NCBI GenBank assembly: GCA_019307815.1
Contig: JAFDIV010000002.1
Coordinates: forward strand, 144,299-208,298
DNA length: 64,000 bases
Source of the DNA: Deltaproteobacteria bacterium
GTDB lineage: Bacteria > Desulfobacterota > DSM-4660 > Desulfatiglandales > Desulfatiglandaceae
Direction: 5' to 3'
Shown here in pieces: positions 39,997 through 48,420 of the stretch. The notes beneath the pieces are model-generated. The model did not search any database. It was not told the DNA's origin and saw nothing but the letters and a program-made list of their open reading frames with translations. A program made the translations under genes and the position numbers. Within the stretch, counting starts at the first letter, position 1. Every line of letters starts with the position of its first letter.

Positions 39997-40803
39997 ATGT
40001 TAAAGGTTCTAGTGGCTGGAGCTGCAGGACGAATGGGCAAACGGATCGTGGCCATGGTGGCTGAAAATCCCCGCACAGAACTGGCCGGTGCTTTTGAGCG
40101 ACCTGACCATGAGAGTGTAAACGAGGATGTGGGCGTGGTTGCCGGCATCGGAGAGCTGGGCGTAACCATAGCGCCGGGGCTTGACCAAGTGATTGAAAAG
40201 TGCGATGTGCTCATTGATTTTACCACACCGGAGGCGACCCTTGCCAACCTGAGGACGGCCGTCCAAAAGGGCTTGGCAATGGTCATAGGGACAACGGGCA
40301 TCAGTGGGGAGGCCCTTGATGAGGCGGAACAATTGGCCAGGAAGATCCGGTGTGTCATGGCGCCTAACATGAGTGTGGGTGTGAACGTGATGTTCAAGAT
40401 AGCCGAAGAGATGGCTGAGATCTTGGGTGATGAATATGATATGGAGATCTTAGAGGTGCACCATCGTTTCAAAAAAGATGCACCCAGTGGGACGGCCATG
40501 AAGCTGGCCAGGATACTGGCCGAGGCCACTGGAAGGGATCTGGAAAAGGCGGGGGTGTACGAGCGTAAGGGCTTTATAGGTGAAAGGACAAAGGATGAAA
40601 TCGGAATACAGACATGGCGGGCCGGCGATATCGCCGGTGAGCATACCATATTGTTCGGAGGAATCGGAGAGAGGCTGGAATTGATTCATAGGGCTCACAG
40701 CCGCGACAACTTTGCCCGGGGAGCTGTGAGGGCGGCCCTATGGGTGGCTGAACAACCTGTTGGTCTCTATGATATGCAGGATGTGTTGGGGTTGAAGGAC
40801 TAA
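39997..40803 (+). CDS. dapB: 4-Hydroxy-tetrahydrodipicolinate reductase
   Basis: DapB reduces the DapA product to tetrahydrodipicolinate with NAD(P)H. It has 268 residues. The nucleotide-binding loop VAGAAGRMGKRIV is at the N-terminus, with DFTTPEATL, IGTTGISGEAL, APNMSVGVNVMF and the substrate site EVHHRFKKDAPSGTA downstream. It follows dapA and precedes dapL, so the route runs DapA-DapB-DapL-DapF-LysA. Confidence 0.97.
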   Translation: MLKVLVAGAAGRMGKRIVAMVAENPRTELAGAFERPDHESVNEDVGVVAGIGELGVTIAPGLDQVIEKCDVLIDFTTPEATLANLRTAVQKGLAMVIGTTGISGEALDEAEQLARKIRCVMAPNMSVGVNVMFKIAEEMAEILGDEYDMEILEVHHRFKKDAPSGTAMKLARILAEATGRDLEKAGVYERKGFIGERTKDEIGIQTWRAGDIAGEHTILFGGIGERLELIHRAHSRDNFARGAVRAALWVAEQPVGLYDMQDVLGLKD

Positions 40804-40975
40804 TAGGATTCAGGAGCTAGGAGTTAGAAGTCAGAAGGTGATTAGGTTGAAGGGGCTAACAATCTTCGGCCTAATAGCCTAGAAATTTCTGAGCTGTGAT
40901 ATTTATCATCTTAGATTTATGCCTTCAGAAATGAGCTAAAGCTCCAGTTAACCTTGATGCGAGGAAGGTTTTAGA

Positions 40976-42148
40976 ATGGGAGATTTTTTTGAAAGAGCAG
41001 AACGGCTGAAAAAATTGCCGCCTTATTTGTTTAAGGCCATTGATGAGAAAAAGGCAGAGGTAAAGGCAAAGGGCGTTGACATCATTGATTTGGGTGTGGG
41101 GGACCCGGATCTCCCCACACCACCTCACATTGTGGAGGAGATGAAGCGGGCAGCCGAAGACCCGGCTAATCACCGCTATCCCTCATATTCTGGTATGAGG
41201 GAGTTTAGAGAGGTAGTGGCAGAGTGGTATGAGAAGCGCTTCGGGGTGAGCCTTGATCCGGATCAGGAGGTTGTCTCCCTTATTGGCAGTAAGGAGGGAA
41301 TCGCCCATTTTCCCTTGGCCTTTGTCAACCCAGGAGACGTGGTACTAGTACCATCGCCCTCATACCCGGTTTATCACATTTCCACCCTTTTTGCCGGTGG
41401 CCGGTCCTATTTTATGCCGCTTACAGAAGAAAAGGACTTCTTGCCTGATCTGGATGCCCTACCTGCAGATGTGTTGGACAAGGCGCGGGTTATGTTCATC
41501 AATTATCCTAACAATCCCACCTCTGCAGTGGCAGACCTGGGTTTTTTCGAGAGGGTGGTCCGGTTTGCAAAGAAACACGGCATTATTGTCTGCCATGATG
41601 CGGCTTACACGGAAATGGCCTTTGATGGTTACAAGCCCCCCAGCTTTCTGGAGGTGGATGGGGCCAAGGATGTGGGGATCGAGTTTCATTCCCTTTCCAA
41701 GACCTACAATATGACGGGCTGGCGCATAGGGTTTGCAGTGGGCAACAAGGAGGCAGTGGGGGCCCTGGGTGCGGTAAAGAGCAATATTGATTCAGGGGTG
41801 TTCCAGGCAGTGCAGGTTGCAGGTATCCGGGCTCTCAGAGGATCCCAGGATTGCGTGGAACAAATGAGGCGGATTTATCAAGAAAGACGCGATCTGATGG
41901 TGGCAGGTCTTTCTGAGGCAGGCTTTGATCTTCGAATGCCCATGGCAACCTTTTATCTGTGGGTGAAGACCCCTGAGGGTTACAGTTCGGCCGAGATTAC
42001 AACCAGGCTCTTGGAAGAAGCAGGCGTGGTGGTAACCCCTGGCAACGGCTTTGGAGAGCCAGGGGAAGGGTATTTCAGGATCGCCTTGACCCAAGACAAG
42101 TCTCGGCTGGCCGAGGCCATTGAAAGAATAAAGGCAATGCACCTATAG
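40976..42148 (+). CDS. dapL: LL-diaminopimelate aminotransferase
   Basis: This 390-residue class I/II PLP aminotransferase matches DapL, which converts tetrahydrodipicolinate directly to LL-diaminopimelate and bypasses the succinyl and acetyl branches. Visible motifs are [42 protein letters not shown] and the PLP-Lys in [19 protein letters not shown]. Its place after dapB supports DapL over a generic aromatic or alanine aminotransferase. No dapD, dapC or dapE gene is seen here. Confidence 0.92.
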   Translation: MGDFFERAERLKKLPPYLFKAIDEKKAEVKAKGVDIIDLGVGDPDLPTPPHIVEEMKRAAEDPANHRYPSYSGMREFREVVAEWYEKRFGVSLDPDQEVVSLIGSKEGIAHFPLAFVNPGDVVLVPSPSYPVYHISTLFAGGRSYFMPLTEEKDFLPDLDALPADVLDKARVMFINYPNNPTSAVADLGFFERVVRFAKKHGIIVCHDAAYTEMAFDGYKPPSFLEVDGAKDVGIEFHSLSKTYNMTGWRIGFAVGNKEAVGALGAVKSNIDSGVFQAVQVAGIRALRGSQDCVEQMRRIYQERRDLMVAGLSEAGFDLRMPMATFYLWVKTPEGYSSAEITTRLLEEAGVVVTPGNGFGEPGEGYFRIALTQDKSRLAEAIERIKAMHL

Positions 42149-42175
42149 GCCTTGCTCCGCCACAATGTCTTGGTC

Positions 42176-42676
42176 ATGCAAATGGAACGAGTATACATAG
42201 GCATTGGCTCCAATCTGGGCGACAAACGGGCCAACTGCATGAAGGCCATTGAACTGATGGACCTGGCAGAAGGATGCAGGGTCAAGGCCAAATCCCGATT
42301 TTACAGGACAGAGCCGGTAGGTGTTCAGGATCAGGACTGGTATTTGAATGGGGTGATCTCCCTGGATACCAGTCTTTTACCTGGGAACCTGATGGGCGAG
42401 CTGCTTGCCATTGAAAAGCAGCTCGGGAGAAAGCGAGAGAAGAAATGGGACTCCCGTGCCATTGATCTGGATATCTTGTTTTTTGGCCAGCGAATTATTT
42501 CCGAGCCGGATCTAGAGATCCCGCACCCAAGGCTTCATCTGAGGCGATTCGTTTTGGTGCCGCTGGCCGACCTTGCTCCTGATTTTGTGCACCCCGTGCT
42601 GGGCCTGAAGGTCAAGGAGCTACTCAAACAATGCCCTACAGAGGGGCAGGCAGTGACTCTAATGGAGGAATTCTAA
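42176..42676 (+). CDS. folK: Hydroxymethyldihydropterin pyrophosphokinase
   Basis: FolK transfers pyrophosphate to 6-hydroxymethyl-7,8-dihydropterin in folate synthesis. At about 166 residues it shows YIGIGSNLGDKRAN, FYRTEPVG, the ATP-binding EKQLGRKREKKWDSRAIDLD region with the metal-binding DLDILFFG, and IPHPRLHLRRFVLVPL. The start could be ATG 42176 or 42182. It lies close behind dapL and abuts the next gene. Confidence 0.94.
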   Translation: MQMERVYIGIGSNLGDKRANCMKAIELMDLAEGCRVKAKSRFYRTEPVGVQDQDWYLNGVISLDTSLLPGNLMGELLAIEKQLGRKREKKWDSRAIDLDILFFGQRIISEPDLEIPHPRLHLRRFVLVPLADLAPDFVHPVLGLKVKELLKQCPTEGQAVTLMEEF

Positions 42677-42922
42677 ATGCGTCTTATCATTTTGGCCATC
42701 CTCCTTTATTTGCTCTACCGGGTGCTCCGAAGCTATCTCGGCAAGGCAAAGCCCTTGGATCGTCGCCAAGGAGGAGGAGAAGTCAGTGATATGGTTCAAG
42801 ATCCTGTGTGCAAGACATTTATCCATGTCAGGGATGCGGAAAAGAGGGTGATAAATGGGCAGACCTATTACTTTTGCAGCAAGGAGTGCGCTGAGCGATT
42901 CCTGTTAGAACAAAAGAGATAG
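42677..42922 (+). CDS. Membrane-anchored YHS/TRASH-domain protein
   Basis: This 81-residue protein has an N-terminal transmembrane helix (about residues 2-20), a short linker and a C-terminal YHS-type metal-binding domain: DPVCKTFI, then NGQTYYFCSKECAERFL. The three cysteines match the TRASH/YHS pattern linked to heavy-metal binding. It starts immediately after folK, so it is probably co-translated. Its role is unknown. Confidence 0.75.
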   Translation: MRLIILAILLYLLYRVLRSYLGKAKPLDRRQGGGEVSDMVQDPVCKTFIHVRDAEKRVINGQTYYFCSKECAERFLLEQKR

Positions 42923-43010
42923 GGCCGGGAGAGGGATAAGTAACCCTCTTTGGCGGCAAAGAGAATTTTTTGGCGAGACCATCATCGTGTGATCATGGGA
43001 AGGAGGGATT

Positions 43011-43655
43011 ATGAAGTTTTTCATTGACACAGCGAATATTGAGGAGATCAAGAAGGCCAATGACCTTGGGCTGCTGGACGGAGTGACCACAAACCCTACC
43101 CTGATTTCCAGGGAGGGCAGGGGGGATTTCAAGGCCCTGTTAAAGGAGATTTGTGATATCGTGGATGGACCGGTGAACGCCGAGGTGGTAAGCCTTGATG
43201 CGCCCGGCATGATTAAAGAGGCCCAAGATTTGGCGAAATTGGCCGATAATATTGTTATCAAGATCCCCTTGATCGAGGAGGGCCTAAAGGCAGTTAAGGC
43301 GCTCACGGCCGAAGGCATTAAGACAAATGTTACCTTGTGTTTTTCCCCTGTCCAGGCGCTCATGGCTGCCAAGGCCGGGGCTTCTTATATCAGCCCATTT
43401 GTGGGGAGGCTTGATGACATCAGTCACCGGGGCATGGATCTTGTGGAACAGATCGTGACCATATATGAAAATTATGGATATGATACGGAGATCATCGTGG
43501 CCAGCATACGCAATCCAGTACATGTGCTGGATGCTGCGCTTATGGGCGCAGACATTGCCACTATTCCTTATAAGGTAATGCAGCAATTGATCAAACACCC
43601 CTTGACAGATATTGGCCTCAACAAGTTTCTGGAGGACTGGAAAAAACTGGGATAA
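43011..43655 (+). CDS. fsa: Fructose-6-phosphate aldolase / transaldolase-like
   Basis: This 214-residue protein is a small transaldolase-family enzyme. [29 protein letters not shown] is the hallmark start, shown here by the key pieces [10 protein letters not shown] and GVTTNPTLI. The Schiff-base Lys is in NIVIKIPLI, and [14 protein letters not shown] follows. It is either a transaldolase linking glycolysis and the pentose phosphate route or a true fructose-6-phosphate aldolase; sequence alone does not separate them. Confidence 0.9.
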   Translation: MKFFIDTANIEEIKKANDLGLLDGVTTNPTLISREGRGDFKALLKEICDIVDGPVNAEVVSLDAPGMIKEAQDLAKLADNIVIKIPLIEEGLKAVKALTAEGIKTNVTLCFSPVQALMAAKAGASYISPFVGRLDDISHRGMDLVEQIVTIYENYGYDTEIIVASIRNPVHVLDAALMGADIATIPYKVMQQLIKHPLTDIGLNKFLEDWKKLG

Positions 43656-43657
43656 CC

Positions 43658-44239
43658 ATGCAATGGCCGAAGTTCCGGAGATGTTCAGCCGCAGTTGCCC
43701 TTTTGATGGTTTTGGTCCCTGGAGTTACCCAGGGGGACATATACCGGTTTAAGGATGAAAACGGTGTCTGGCATTTCACCAATGTAAAGGATGACGCACG
43801 GTATCGGCTCTACATCAGGACCAGGAAAACCACCTCAAAGGCCTATATCAAGAAGTATGAAGGGATCATCCGGCAGGCGGCCGAGCAATTTCACGTTGAC
43901 CCCTTGCTCATAAAAGCGGTTATCAAGGCAGAATCGGATTTTGACCACAGGGCGGTTTCCCACAAGGGCGCCCAAGGTCTCATGCAGCTTATGCCGGATA
44001 CGGCCAACGAGCTGAAGGTGGAAGATCCCTTTGATCCAGAGGAAAATATCTATGGGGGTACGCGGTATCTTAGCCGGTTGTTGAGGCGGTTTCACAACGA
44101 TAAGGAGCGGGCCATTGCCGCGTATAACGCCGGTCCTGAGCTTGTGGAGCAAAGTGGGGGGATTCCTCCTGTCCCCGAGACCAGACGCTTTGTAGAAAAG
44201 GTGATGCAATATTACAGACAGTTCCGCCAGGTGAGGTAG
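43658..44239 (+). CDS. Lytic transglycosylase, SLT domain
   Basis: This 193-residue exported murein lytic transglycosylase has a signal peptide (about residues 1-27, ending near VTQG), a DUF4124-like segment (DIYRFKDENGVWHFTN), and an SLT domain with the catalytic Glu in IKAVIKAESDFDH followed by SHKGAQGLMQLMPDTA and AIAAYNAGP. It cleaves glycan strands in the periplasm. It starts 2 nt after fsa, so it is in the same unit. Confidence 0.92.
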   Translation: MQWPKFRRCSAAVALLMVLVPGVTQGDIYRFKDENGVWHFTNVKDDARYRLYIRTRKTTSKAYIKKYEGIIRQAAEQFHVDPLLIKAVIKAESDFDHRAVSHKGAQGLMQLMPDTANELKVEDPFDPEENIYGGTRYLSRLLRRFHNDKERAIAAYNAGPELVEQSGGIPPVPETRRFVEKVMQYYRQFRQVR

Positions 44240-44278
44240 AGTGGGCCACCCGGTCTGTAGGGCCATTGATCCGAGGCA

Positions 44279-44872
44279 GTGATGAGAACGGCTTCGAGCA
44301 CAAACGTGTCCAATCTTCCCAATATACTGACTATCGTCCGCATAGCTTGTATACCACCTGTGGTCGTGTTTCTCAATTTTCCCGGCAAAGTGGGGAGCCT
44401 TCTGGCAGGGATCTGTTTCGGCCTTGCCTTTGTAACCGATATTTTGGATGGATTCTTTGCCAGGCGTTACGGCGCGGTCACCACCTTTGGCAAGTTTCTG
44501 GATCCCTTGGCAGACAAGATTCTGGTCACAGTGACAATGATCATGCTTATTCCCCTTGAGAGGATTCCAGTCTGGATGGTCATTGTGATCGTCACAAGGG
44601 AGATGGCTGTCACGGGCCTAAGGGCTGTGGCTGTTAAGGAGGGGATTGTGATACAGGCCCGGGTACTGGGCAAATACAAGACCATTTTGCAGTCAGTGGC
44701 CTTGGCTGGCCTATGCGTGCACTATACGTATCTTGGGCTGAATTTTCACAAGATTGGGATGGTGGTGCTGTGGGCAGCCCTCATCTTGACTGTATGGTCT
44801 GGATGGGAGTATTTTCGCCAGTTCAGTAGGCGGGTTTTTTCCCCTGGGGGTCAGCAGGGGCCTTCATCGTAA
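44279..44872 (+). CDS. pgsA: CDP-diacylglycerol-glycerol-3-phosphate 3-phosphatidyltransferase
   Basis: PgsA makes phosphatidylglycerol phosphate from CDP-diacylglycerol at the membrane. This 197-residue protein starts with SNLPNILTIVRI and carries the CDP-alcohol phosphotransferase motif, seen as TDILDGFFARRYGAVTTFG then FLDPLADKIL (DG..AR....G...D...D). Several transmembrane helices follow. The start is GTG 44279 or ATG 44282. It is the last protein gene before the tRNA pair. Confidence 0.93.
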   Translation: MMRTASSTNVSNLPNILTIVRIACIPPVVVFLNFPGKVGSLLAGICFGLAFVTDILDGFFARRYGAVTTFGKFLDPLADKILVTVTMIMLIPLERIPVWMVIVIVTREMAVTGLRAVAVKEGIVIQARVLGKYKTILQSVALAGLCVHYTYLGLNFHKIGMVVLWAALILTVWSGWEYFRQFSRRVFSPGGQQGPSS

Positions 44873-44907
44873 GGTCGCTAGGGGTGGACAGCAGTGCTCA
44901 TTTTTTG

Positions 44908-44935
44908 TTGACAAACAGGGTTTGGCTAGTAAAAT
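44908..44935 (+). promoter_or_regulatory. Sigma-70-type promoter of the tRNA pair
   Basis: TTGACA (44908-44913) and TAAAAT (44930-44935) are separated by 16 bp, placing transcription start a few bases before the tRNA-Gly. This is the clearest housekeeping-type promoter in the window. Confidence 0.65.
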
Positions 44936-44946
44936 AATAAAGTAAA

Positions 44947-45022
44947 GCGGGAATAGCTCAGTTGGTAGAGCCCCACGTTGCCAACGTGGTTGTCGCGGGT
45001 TCAAGTCCCGTTTCCCGCTCCA
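44947..45022 (+). tRNA. tRNA-Gly (anticodon GCC)
   Basis: A 76-nt cloverleaf with acceptor arms GCGGGAA and TTCCCGC, D-arm AGCTCAGTTGGTAGAGC, anticodon arm CCACG-TTGCCAA-CGTGG (anticodon GCC), T-arm with GGTTCAAGTCC, discriminator T and an encoded CCA end. Confidence 0.97.
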
Positions 45023-45031
45023 TTTCATTGA

Positions 45032-45107
45032 GGCGGCATAGCCAAGTGGCTAAGGCAGCGGTCTGCAAAACCGTTATTCACCGGTTCGAATCCGGTTGCC
45101 GCCTCCA
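45032..45107 (+). tRNA. tRNA-Cys (anticodon GCA)
   Basis: A 76-nt cloverleaf with acceptor arms GGCGGCA and TGCCGCC, anticodon loop CTGCAAA (anticodon GCA), T-loop GGTTCGAATCC, discriminator T and encoded CCA. It lies 9 nt after tRNA-Gly. An integrase remnant starts 22 nt beyond its 3' end, so this tRNA is the probable attachment site of the downstream island. Confidence 0.97.
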
Positions 45108-45129
45108 ATAATATCAACAAGTTAGGGGA

Positions 45130-45453
45130 TCAAGTCATTTCTTTTTCACGGCCTTGAAGTAATATTGAAGTAATCTTATCCCCAGAAGAAGGCTTGGTGA
45201 GGTAATCATCAAGCCTTTTTATTGCTTCATGGGCATCGTCCCTGTCCACCGTATTGTATCTTTCGAACATGGACATGGTCTTGTGGCCCGTGATCTTCAT
45301 GATCACGCTGCGTTCCACCCCAGCCTTCCTCATGTTGGTGTTAAATGTGTGTCTTAGGTCGTGGAACTTGAAGTCCTCGATGCCCGCCTTTTTGCAGGCC
45401 CTCTTGAATGAGTTCCTGATACTTTTTACCGGCTTCCCTTTATAAGTGAACAC
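45130..45453 (-). pseudogene. Tyrosine recombinase (integrase) C-terminal remnant
   Basis: About 107 residues of a phage-type integrase catalytic domain remain: FHDLRHTFNTNMRKAG (His-x-x-Arg), KITGHKTMSMFERY (His and the nucleophilic Tyr). The N-terminal DNA-binding half and the first catalytic Arg are missing. Integrase-like sequence (DHNFVFTYKGKP) continues upstream only to a stop near 45475. It lies next to tRNA-Cys pointing at it, the usual place for an island integrase, but is almost certainly inactive. Confidence 0.8.
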
Positions 45454-45463
45454 GAAATTGTGA

Positions 45464-45667
45464 TCAGTCTCAACTCAAAACCTTCTCAAGCGGTACTATA
45501 GCGTCGATGAGGTAGCTGAATACTTCTCCATCTCGGTAAGAACCGTCTATCGCCTCATAGAGGAGGGGGAGTTGTCTAGGGTAAAAATCCGGGGGTGCCT
45601 TAGAATACCCTTAGGGGAGATAAACAGATATGAAGGAAAATTGAAAAAAGAGATGCAGGTAATATGA
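45464..45667 (+). pseudogene. Excisionase-like HTH protein lacking its start
   Basis: An open frame of 67 codons, too short for a normal gene scan, encodes YYSVDEVAEYFSISVRTVYR followed by a wing-like segment, typical of excisionase/HTH_17 (MerR-like) DNA-binding proteins. No ATG, GTG or TTG precedes the domain before the stop at 45461, so the 5' end is lost. Its broken 5' end abuts that of the integrase remnant on the other strand. Confidence 0.55.
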
Positions 45668-45788
45668 AAAGTCAAAATACCGTAATCTCGTATAGCCTTC
45701 TCGGCTAGCGTTATCAATCTATTAGCCATGTTGAGCAGACAATCTTTACCTTTTGTGCGTGGCCATGATATGTATGTAGTGCGGGTAT

Positions 45789-46184
45789 ATGGCAAATGGA
45801 AACTTAAGCGCAATTCTGGAACATCAGATGAAAACAGATTGGGAAAAAGCAGCGGAAAAGGTTGCAAAGACAGTAAAAGAAGTTTTGCTCCGAAACTTTG
45901 ATGATGAGTTTTTCAAGAAAGCAGACGTGATGGCTGCCGTGTGTTTCAAGGTGTTATCCGATTTACTGAAGAAAAAGAGGGTGAAGATGAATGAAGATTT
46001 CAAGGCCTTTTGCAAATCCCACAAATTCACGCAATATAAGATCAGGGATATTGAGCAAGGCAGAATGCAAGATATTGACCCAGATCTGTTTGCAAAATAT
46101 GTTAAGGCAATCAATGCGGAGGCTGAATTGGAGGAGTGGATTTCAAAATTTCCAAATGTGGCCAAAAGATACAAGTTGATCTAG
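45789..46184 (+). CDS. Hypothetical protein, 131 aa
   Basis: I do not recognise this protein. It is helical and basic, with a possible helix-turn-helix-like middle (FKAFCKSHKFTQYKIRDIE). The start could be 45789 or ATG 45828 (MKTDWEKAA). There is no strong ribosome site. It is flanked by gene fragments at the island edge, so it may be a remnant cargo gene. Confidence 0.5.
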   Translation: MANGNLSAILEHQMKTDWEKAAEKVAKTVKEVLLRNFDDEFFKKADVMAAVCFKVLSDLLKKKRVKMNEDFKAFCKSHKFTQYKIRDIEQGRMQDIDPDLFAKYVKAINAEAELEEWISKFPNVAKRYKLI

Positions 46185-46217
46185 ACTGGTTTCCTTCATG
46201 TCACCTGAAACAGATAT

Positions 46218-46337
46218 TCAATCTTTCCGCTTCAGGTCCATCCATCCACCACCCTTTCCTCCTTTCTTTGCCCAGAGCTTTTCCATGTATTTGAAGACCA
46301 TGGTGTAGGCCACGTCCTTAGCCACTGGACATGGCTG
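46218..46337 (-). pseudogene. Short C-terminal gene remnant
   Basis: On the minus strand an open frame without a start reads AKDVAYTMVFKYMEKLWAKK then GGKGGGWMDLKRKD and stops at 46218. Its composition looks coding, but upstream a stop closes the frame. The family is not recognised. It overlaps nothing else and fits the decayed island border. Confidence 0.3.
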
Positions 46338-46343
46338 CCTTCA

Positions 46344-46655
46344 TTGAAGCGGCAGTTCAATCTATCGGGAAAGAGGTTTTTTGGCGCCTCAGGCGATGTG
46401 ATCATCAGGCTGATGACCCCAAGAGGGATAAGGTACGAGGATGCCTATGCAAAGGCCCATCCATTTGACAAGCTGATAGATGGGATGTTGCAGGGATCAA
46501 TGGTGCGTGACACGGTGGAGATTGCAAGAGAAGCGATTGATCAGGGGATCAGGCCAAATATCATCATTAACAACCGGGCTGGAGGCAATGCCCCTCTTAT
46601 CGCCCAGAAGATCGCCACCACTTTTGTGCGTGCCTTGCCAGAAGCCAAGTCTTAA
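46344..46655 (+). pseudogene. N-terminally truncated protein of unknown family
   Basis: Up to 103 residues remain, ending PNIIINNRAGGNAPLIAQKI, a motif-like tail that looks like the C-terminus of a larger enzyme. The only start is a TTG at 46344 without a ribosome site, and the frame stays open upstream without similar content. I read it as a fragment; the parent family is not identified. Confidence 0.4.
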
Positions 46656-46690
46656 ATTGGCGACCGAATAGTCTAATGATGCCAGAAAGC

Positions 46691-47695
46691 TCAACCGACT
46701 CTCTCAGCCTCTGCCGCACCTTCATACCGGTTCAACATCGCCTCCGCCTCCGCCCTGATTTCCTCCCTCAGTGATTCCGGTTCAAGAACCAGGGCATGTG
46801 ATCCCCAGCTCATCACCCAGAACTTGATCTCTTGTGTTCCTGCTACTTCTGCTTCAAAGATGATCGAGCCGTCATCTTGCTGCTGGATCACCTGGCTCTC
46901 ATGCCATATCTTTTCCTTGATGTAGCCCGCCACCTCAGGGGAAAACCATATCCTCACTCTTACCGGTTCTCCCTTGAAGACCCCAAAGCTCTGTCCCATG
47001 AACTCTTCCATGCTGAAATCCTCTGGCACCTCAAATGTATCCTTTGTCTCGTGGAGCATTTTGATCCGGTCTAGGGCAAATATCCTTATTTCATGGCGCA
47101 TGTGACAAAACCCTATCATGTAAAAGGTGCCATTAAAAAACCAGATCCAGTAAGGATCTATCTTGCGCCTGCTTTCTCTCTTACGGCTCATGGTGTAATA
47201 AACGATCTCAATGGTCTTTCTGTTTGTGGCAGCATCATTTACCCTGTTGATGATCTCCTTGAATTTGCCATACTCCTTGTAGGGCTTAAGGCCAATATGA
47301 AGAGTCTGCTCAAGGTTGTTCAGATATTTCATGGATTCGGGCGGGAGGGTGGCCTTTATTTTCTGGGATAGGGATTTCAACGAATCATAGAAGACAGTAT
47401 CCTTGAAGACTCTCAGCATATCTGTACCAAAATATAGGGCCATTAGCTCAGGTAGGCTAAATGGTATGGGAATTTGATGTTTCACAGTATCAAGTAATGA
47501 CCACAGGCTTTTGCCTTCCACCCTTTCCGTGTAAATGGGAAAACCAGCAATCTGGAGGGCCTCAAGATCCCTGTAAACCGTCCTTGGATGACAGTCCAGT
47601 TCTGAGGCCAATTCTGCAGCAGATTTCCCCTTTTTTGAAGAAATCAATGTTTGGATTATCTTCCACTGCCTTCCCAGTTGATCACCCCTGGCCAT
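46691..47695 (-). CDS. WYL-domain transcriptional regulator (BrxR/CapW-like layout)
   Basis: This 334-residue protein has an N-terminal winged helix (SAAELASELDCHPRTVYRDL), a WYL domain (KIDPYWIWFFNGTFYMIGFC; IRIFALDRI) and a C-terminal WCX-type segment (VRIWFSPEVAGYI). That order matches regulators that repress phage-defence operons and sense nucleic-acid or nucleotide ligands. ATG 47695 follows GGGAGG. It faces away from the defence cassette, and two identical palindromes lie in the divergent region, one 32 bp from its start. I infer autoregulation and control of the cassette. Confidence 0.88.
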   Translation of the reverse strand: MARGDQLGRQWKIIQTLISSKKGKSAAELASELDCHPRTVYRDLEALQIAGFPIYTERVEGKSLWSLLDTVKHQIPIPFSLPELMALYFGTDMLRVFKDTVFYDSLKSLSQKIKATLPPESMKYLNNLEQTLHIGLKPYKEYGKFKEIINRVNDAATNRKTIEIVYYTMSRKRESRRKIDPYWIWFFNGTFYMIGFCHMRHEIRIFALDRIKMLHETKDTFEVPEDFSMEEFMGQSFGVFKGEPVRVRIWFSPEVAGYIKEKIWHESQVIQQQDDGSIIFEAEVAGTQEIKFWVMSWGSHALVLEPESLREEIRAEAEAMLNRYEGAAEAERVG

Positions 47696-47727
47696 AATTA
47701 TCCTCCCCAAAACGTTCCCCTCTCTCA

Positions 47728-47743
47728 TTACTTAACGAAGTAA
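47728..47743. promoter_or_regulatory. Operator palindrome copy 1 (TTACTT-N4-AAGTAA)
   Basis: TTACTTAACGAAGTAA is a perfect 6-4-6 inverted repeat 32 bp upstream of the WYL-regulator start. It probably overlaps that gene's promoter. An identical half-site pair recurs at 47953. Confidence 0.6.
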
Positions 47744-47952
47744 GTAAGGGAACAAAGATGTCGCATAGTTAAACGAAAATTAACAAATTTATCAATAAAA
47801 TTTATGTCATGGGCCTCATATTTTTTCATGATCCAATAAGATTTTTTTTAATTTTTTCTGCCAAGTGTGACCGCATCTGTCAAAACGGTATGGTAGATTG
47901 CTATATAGATTTTCTATTATTGAGGCGTAGTTTATCAGATAACCAAGCGAAA

Positions 47953-47968
47953 TTACTTGACTAAGTAA
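47953..47968. promoter_or_regulatory. Operator palindrome copy 2 (TTACTT-N4-AAGTAA)
   Basis: TTACTTGACTAAGTAA repeats the same 6-4-6 dyad as 47728 with a different spacer. It is followed directly by another dyad, CTAAT-TTGAG-ATTAG (47969-47983). It sits on the side facing the defence genes. Binding by the WYL regulator is inferred. Confidence 0.6.
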
Positions 47969-48207
47969 CTAATTTGAGATTAGTTTATCTAAGTTTTCAA
48001 AATACTCGGCTTTAATTTTTCCAGGGAAAGACTATGAAAGGGGGCTTCTGGCCGTTTGTTCAAAGGCCTTCCTGCCACAGTTTTGGAGCAGGTAGGGAAA
48101 TAGGGCGATACGACAAATCGGCAGGACAGTCGATTTGGACGCACCAAAGGTGCGCCCGAAGGGCGAGGGCCAAGGAAGGACCGAGTCAAAGACGGAGGAA
48201 ATGAGTA

Positions 48208-48282
48208 ATGGCGGAGCCCTTGGCGGATCAGGTCCTGCGAAAGATCGGTGAGGCTCGTGAGATCTTTTGCACATCAATTTGA
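48208..48282 (+). pseudogene. 24-codon stub resembling the start of BREX-3 brxF
   Basis: ATG 48208 has an excellent ribosome site (GGAGGAA, 7-nt spacing). It opens MAEPLADQVLRKIGEAREIF, then runs into CTSI and a stop. As I recall them, BREX-3 BrxF P-loop proteins begin with a similar helix ending in ELYHRLVLVVG and the Walker A. Here the match stops just before that point, as if the rest had been replaced. The parent identity is from memory and needs a search. Confidence 0.35.
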
Positions 48283-48420
48283 CTGAACTGAGTAGCGCCT
48301 TTGCCAAAAATCTTCTTGATGCTCTATTTTATGTCGCGCGAAAATATTCAGCACCATCAATGCGTCCTGAAGGTAGTCATGGTTTTTTGGCTGACGAAGC
48401 CAGAGATAGGGAAGATTTGA

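Larger units (their letters stand above)
47744..48420. other. Divergent control region between WYL regulator and defence genes
   Basis: About 680 bp without a full gene. The left part is AT-rich (47760-48010) and holds the second operator. The part from about 48030 is GC-rich and can form overlapping hairpins CGCACC-AAA-GGTGCG (48140-48154) and CGCCC-GAA-GGGCG (48153-48165). A truncated brxF-like start lies at 48208. Promoters are not clear. Confidence 0.5.

Noticed and set aside
48033..48209. 59-codon Arg-rich ORF upstream of the brxF-like stub
   Set aside because: It follows the GC-rich hairpins, has skewed Arg content and no family; a by-product of the repeat-rich DNA.
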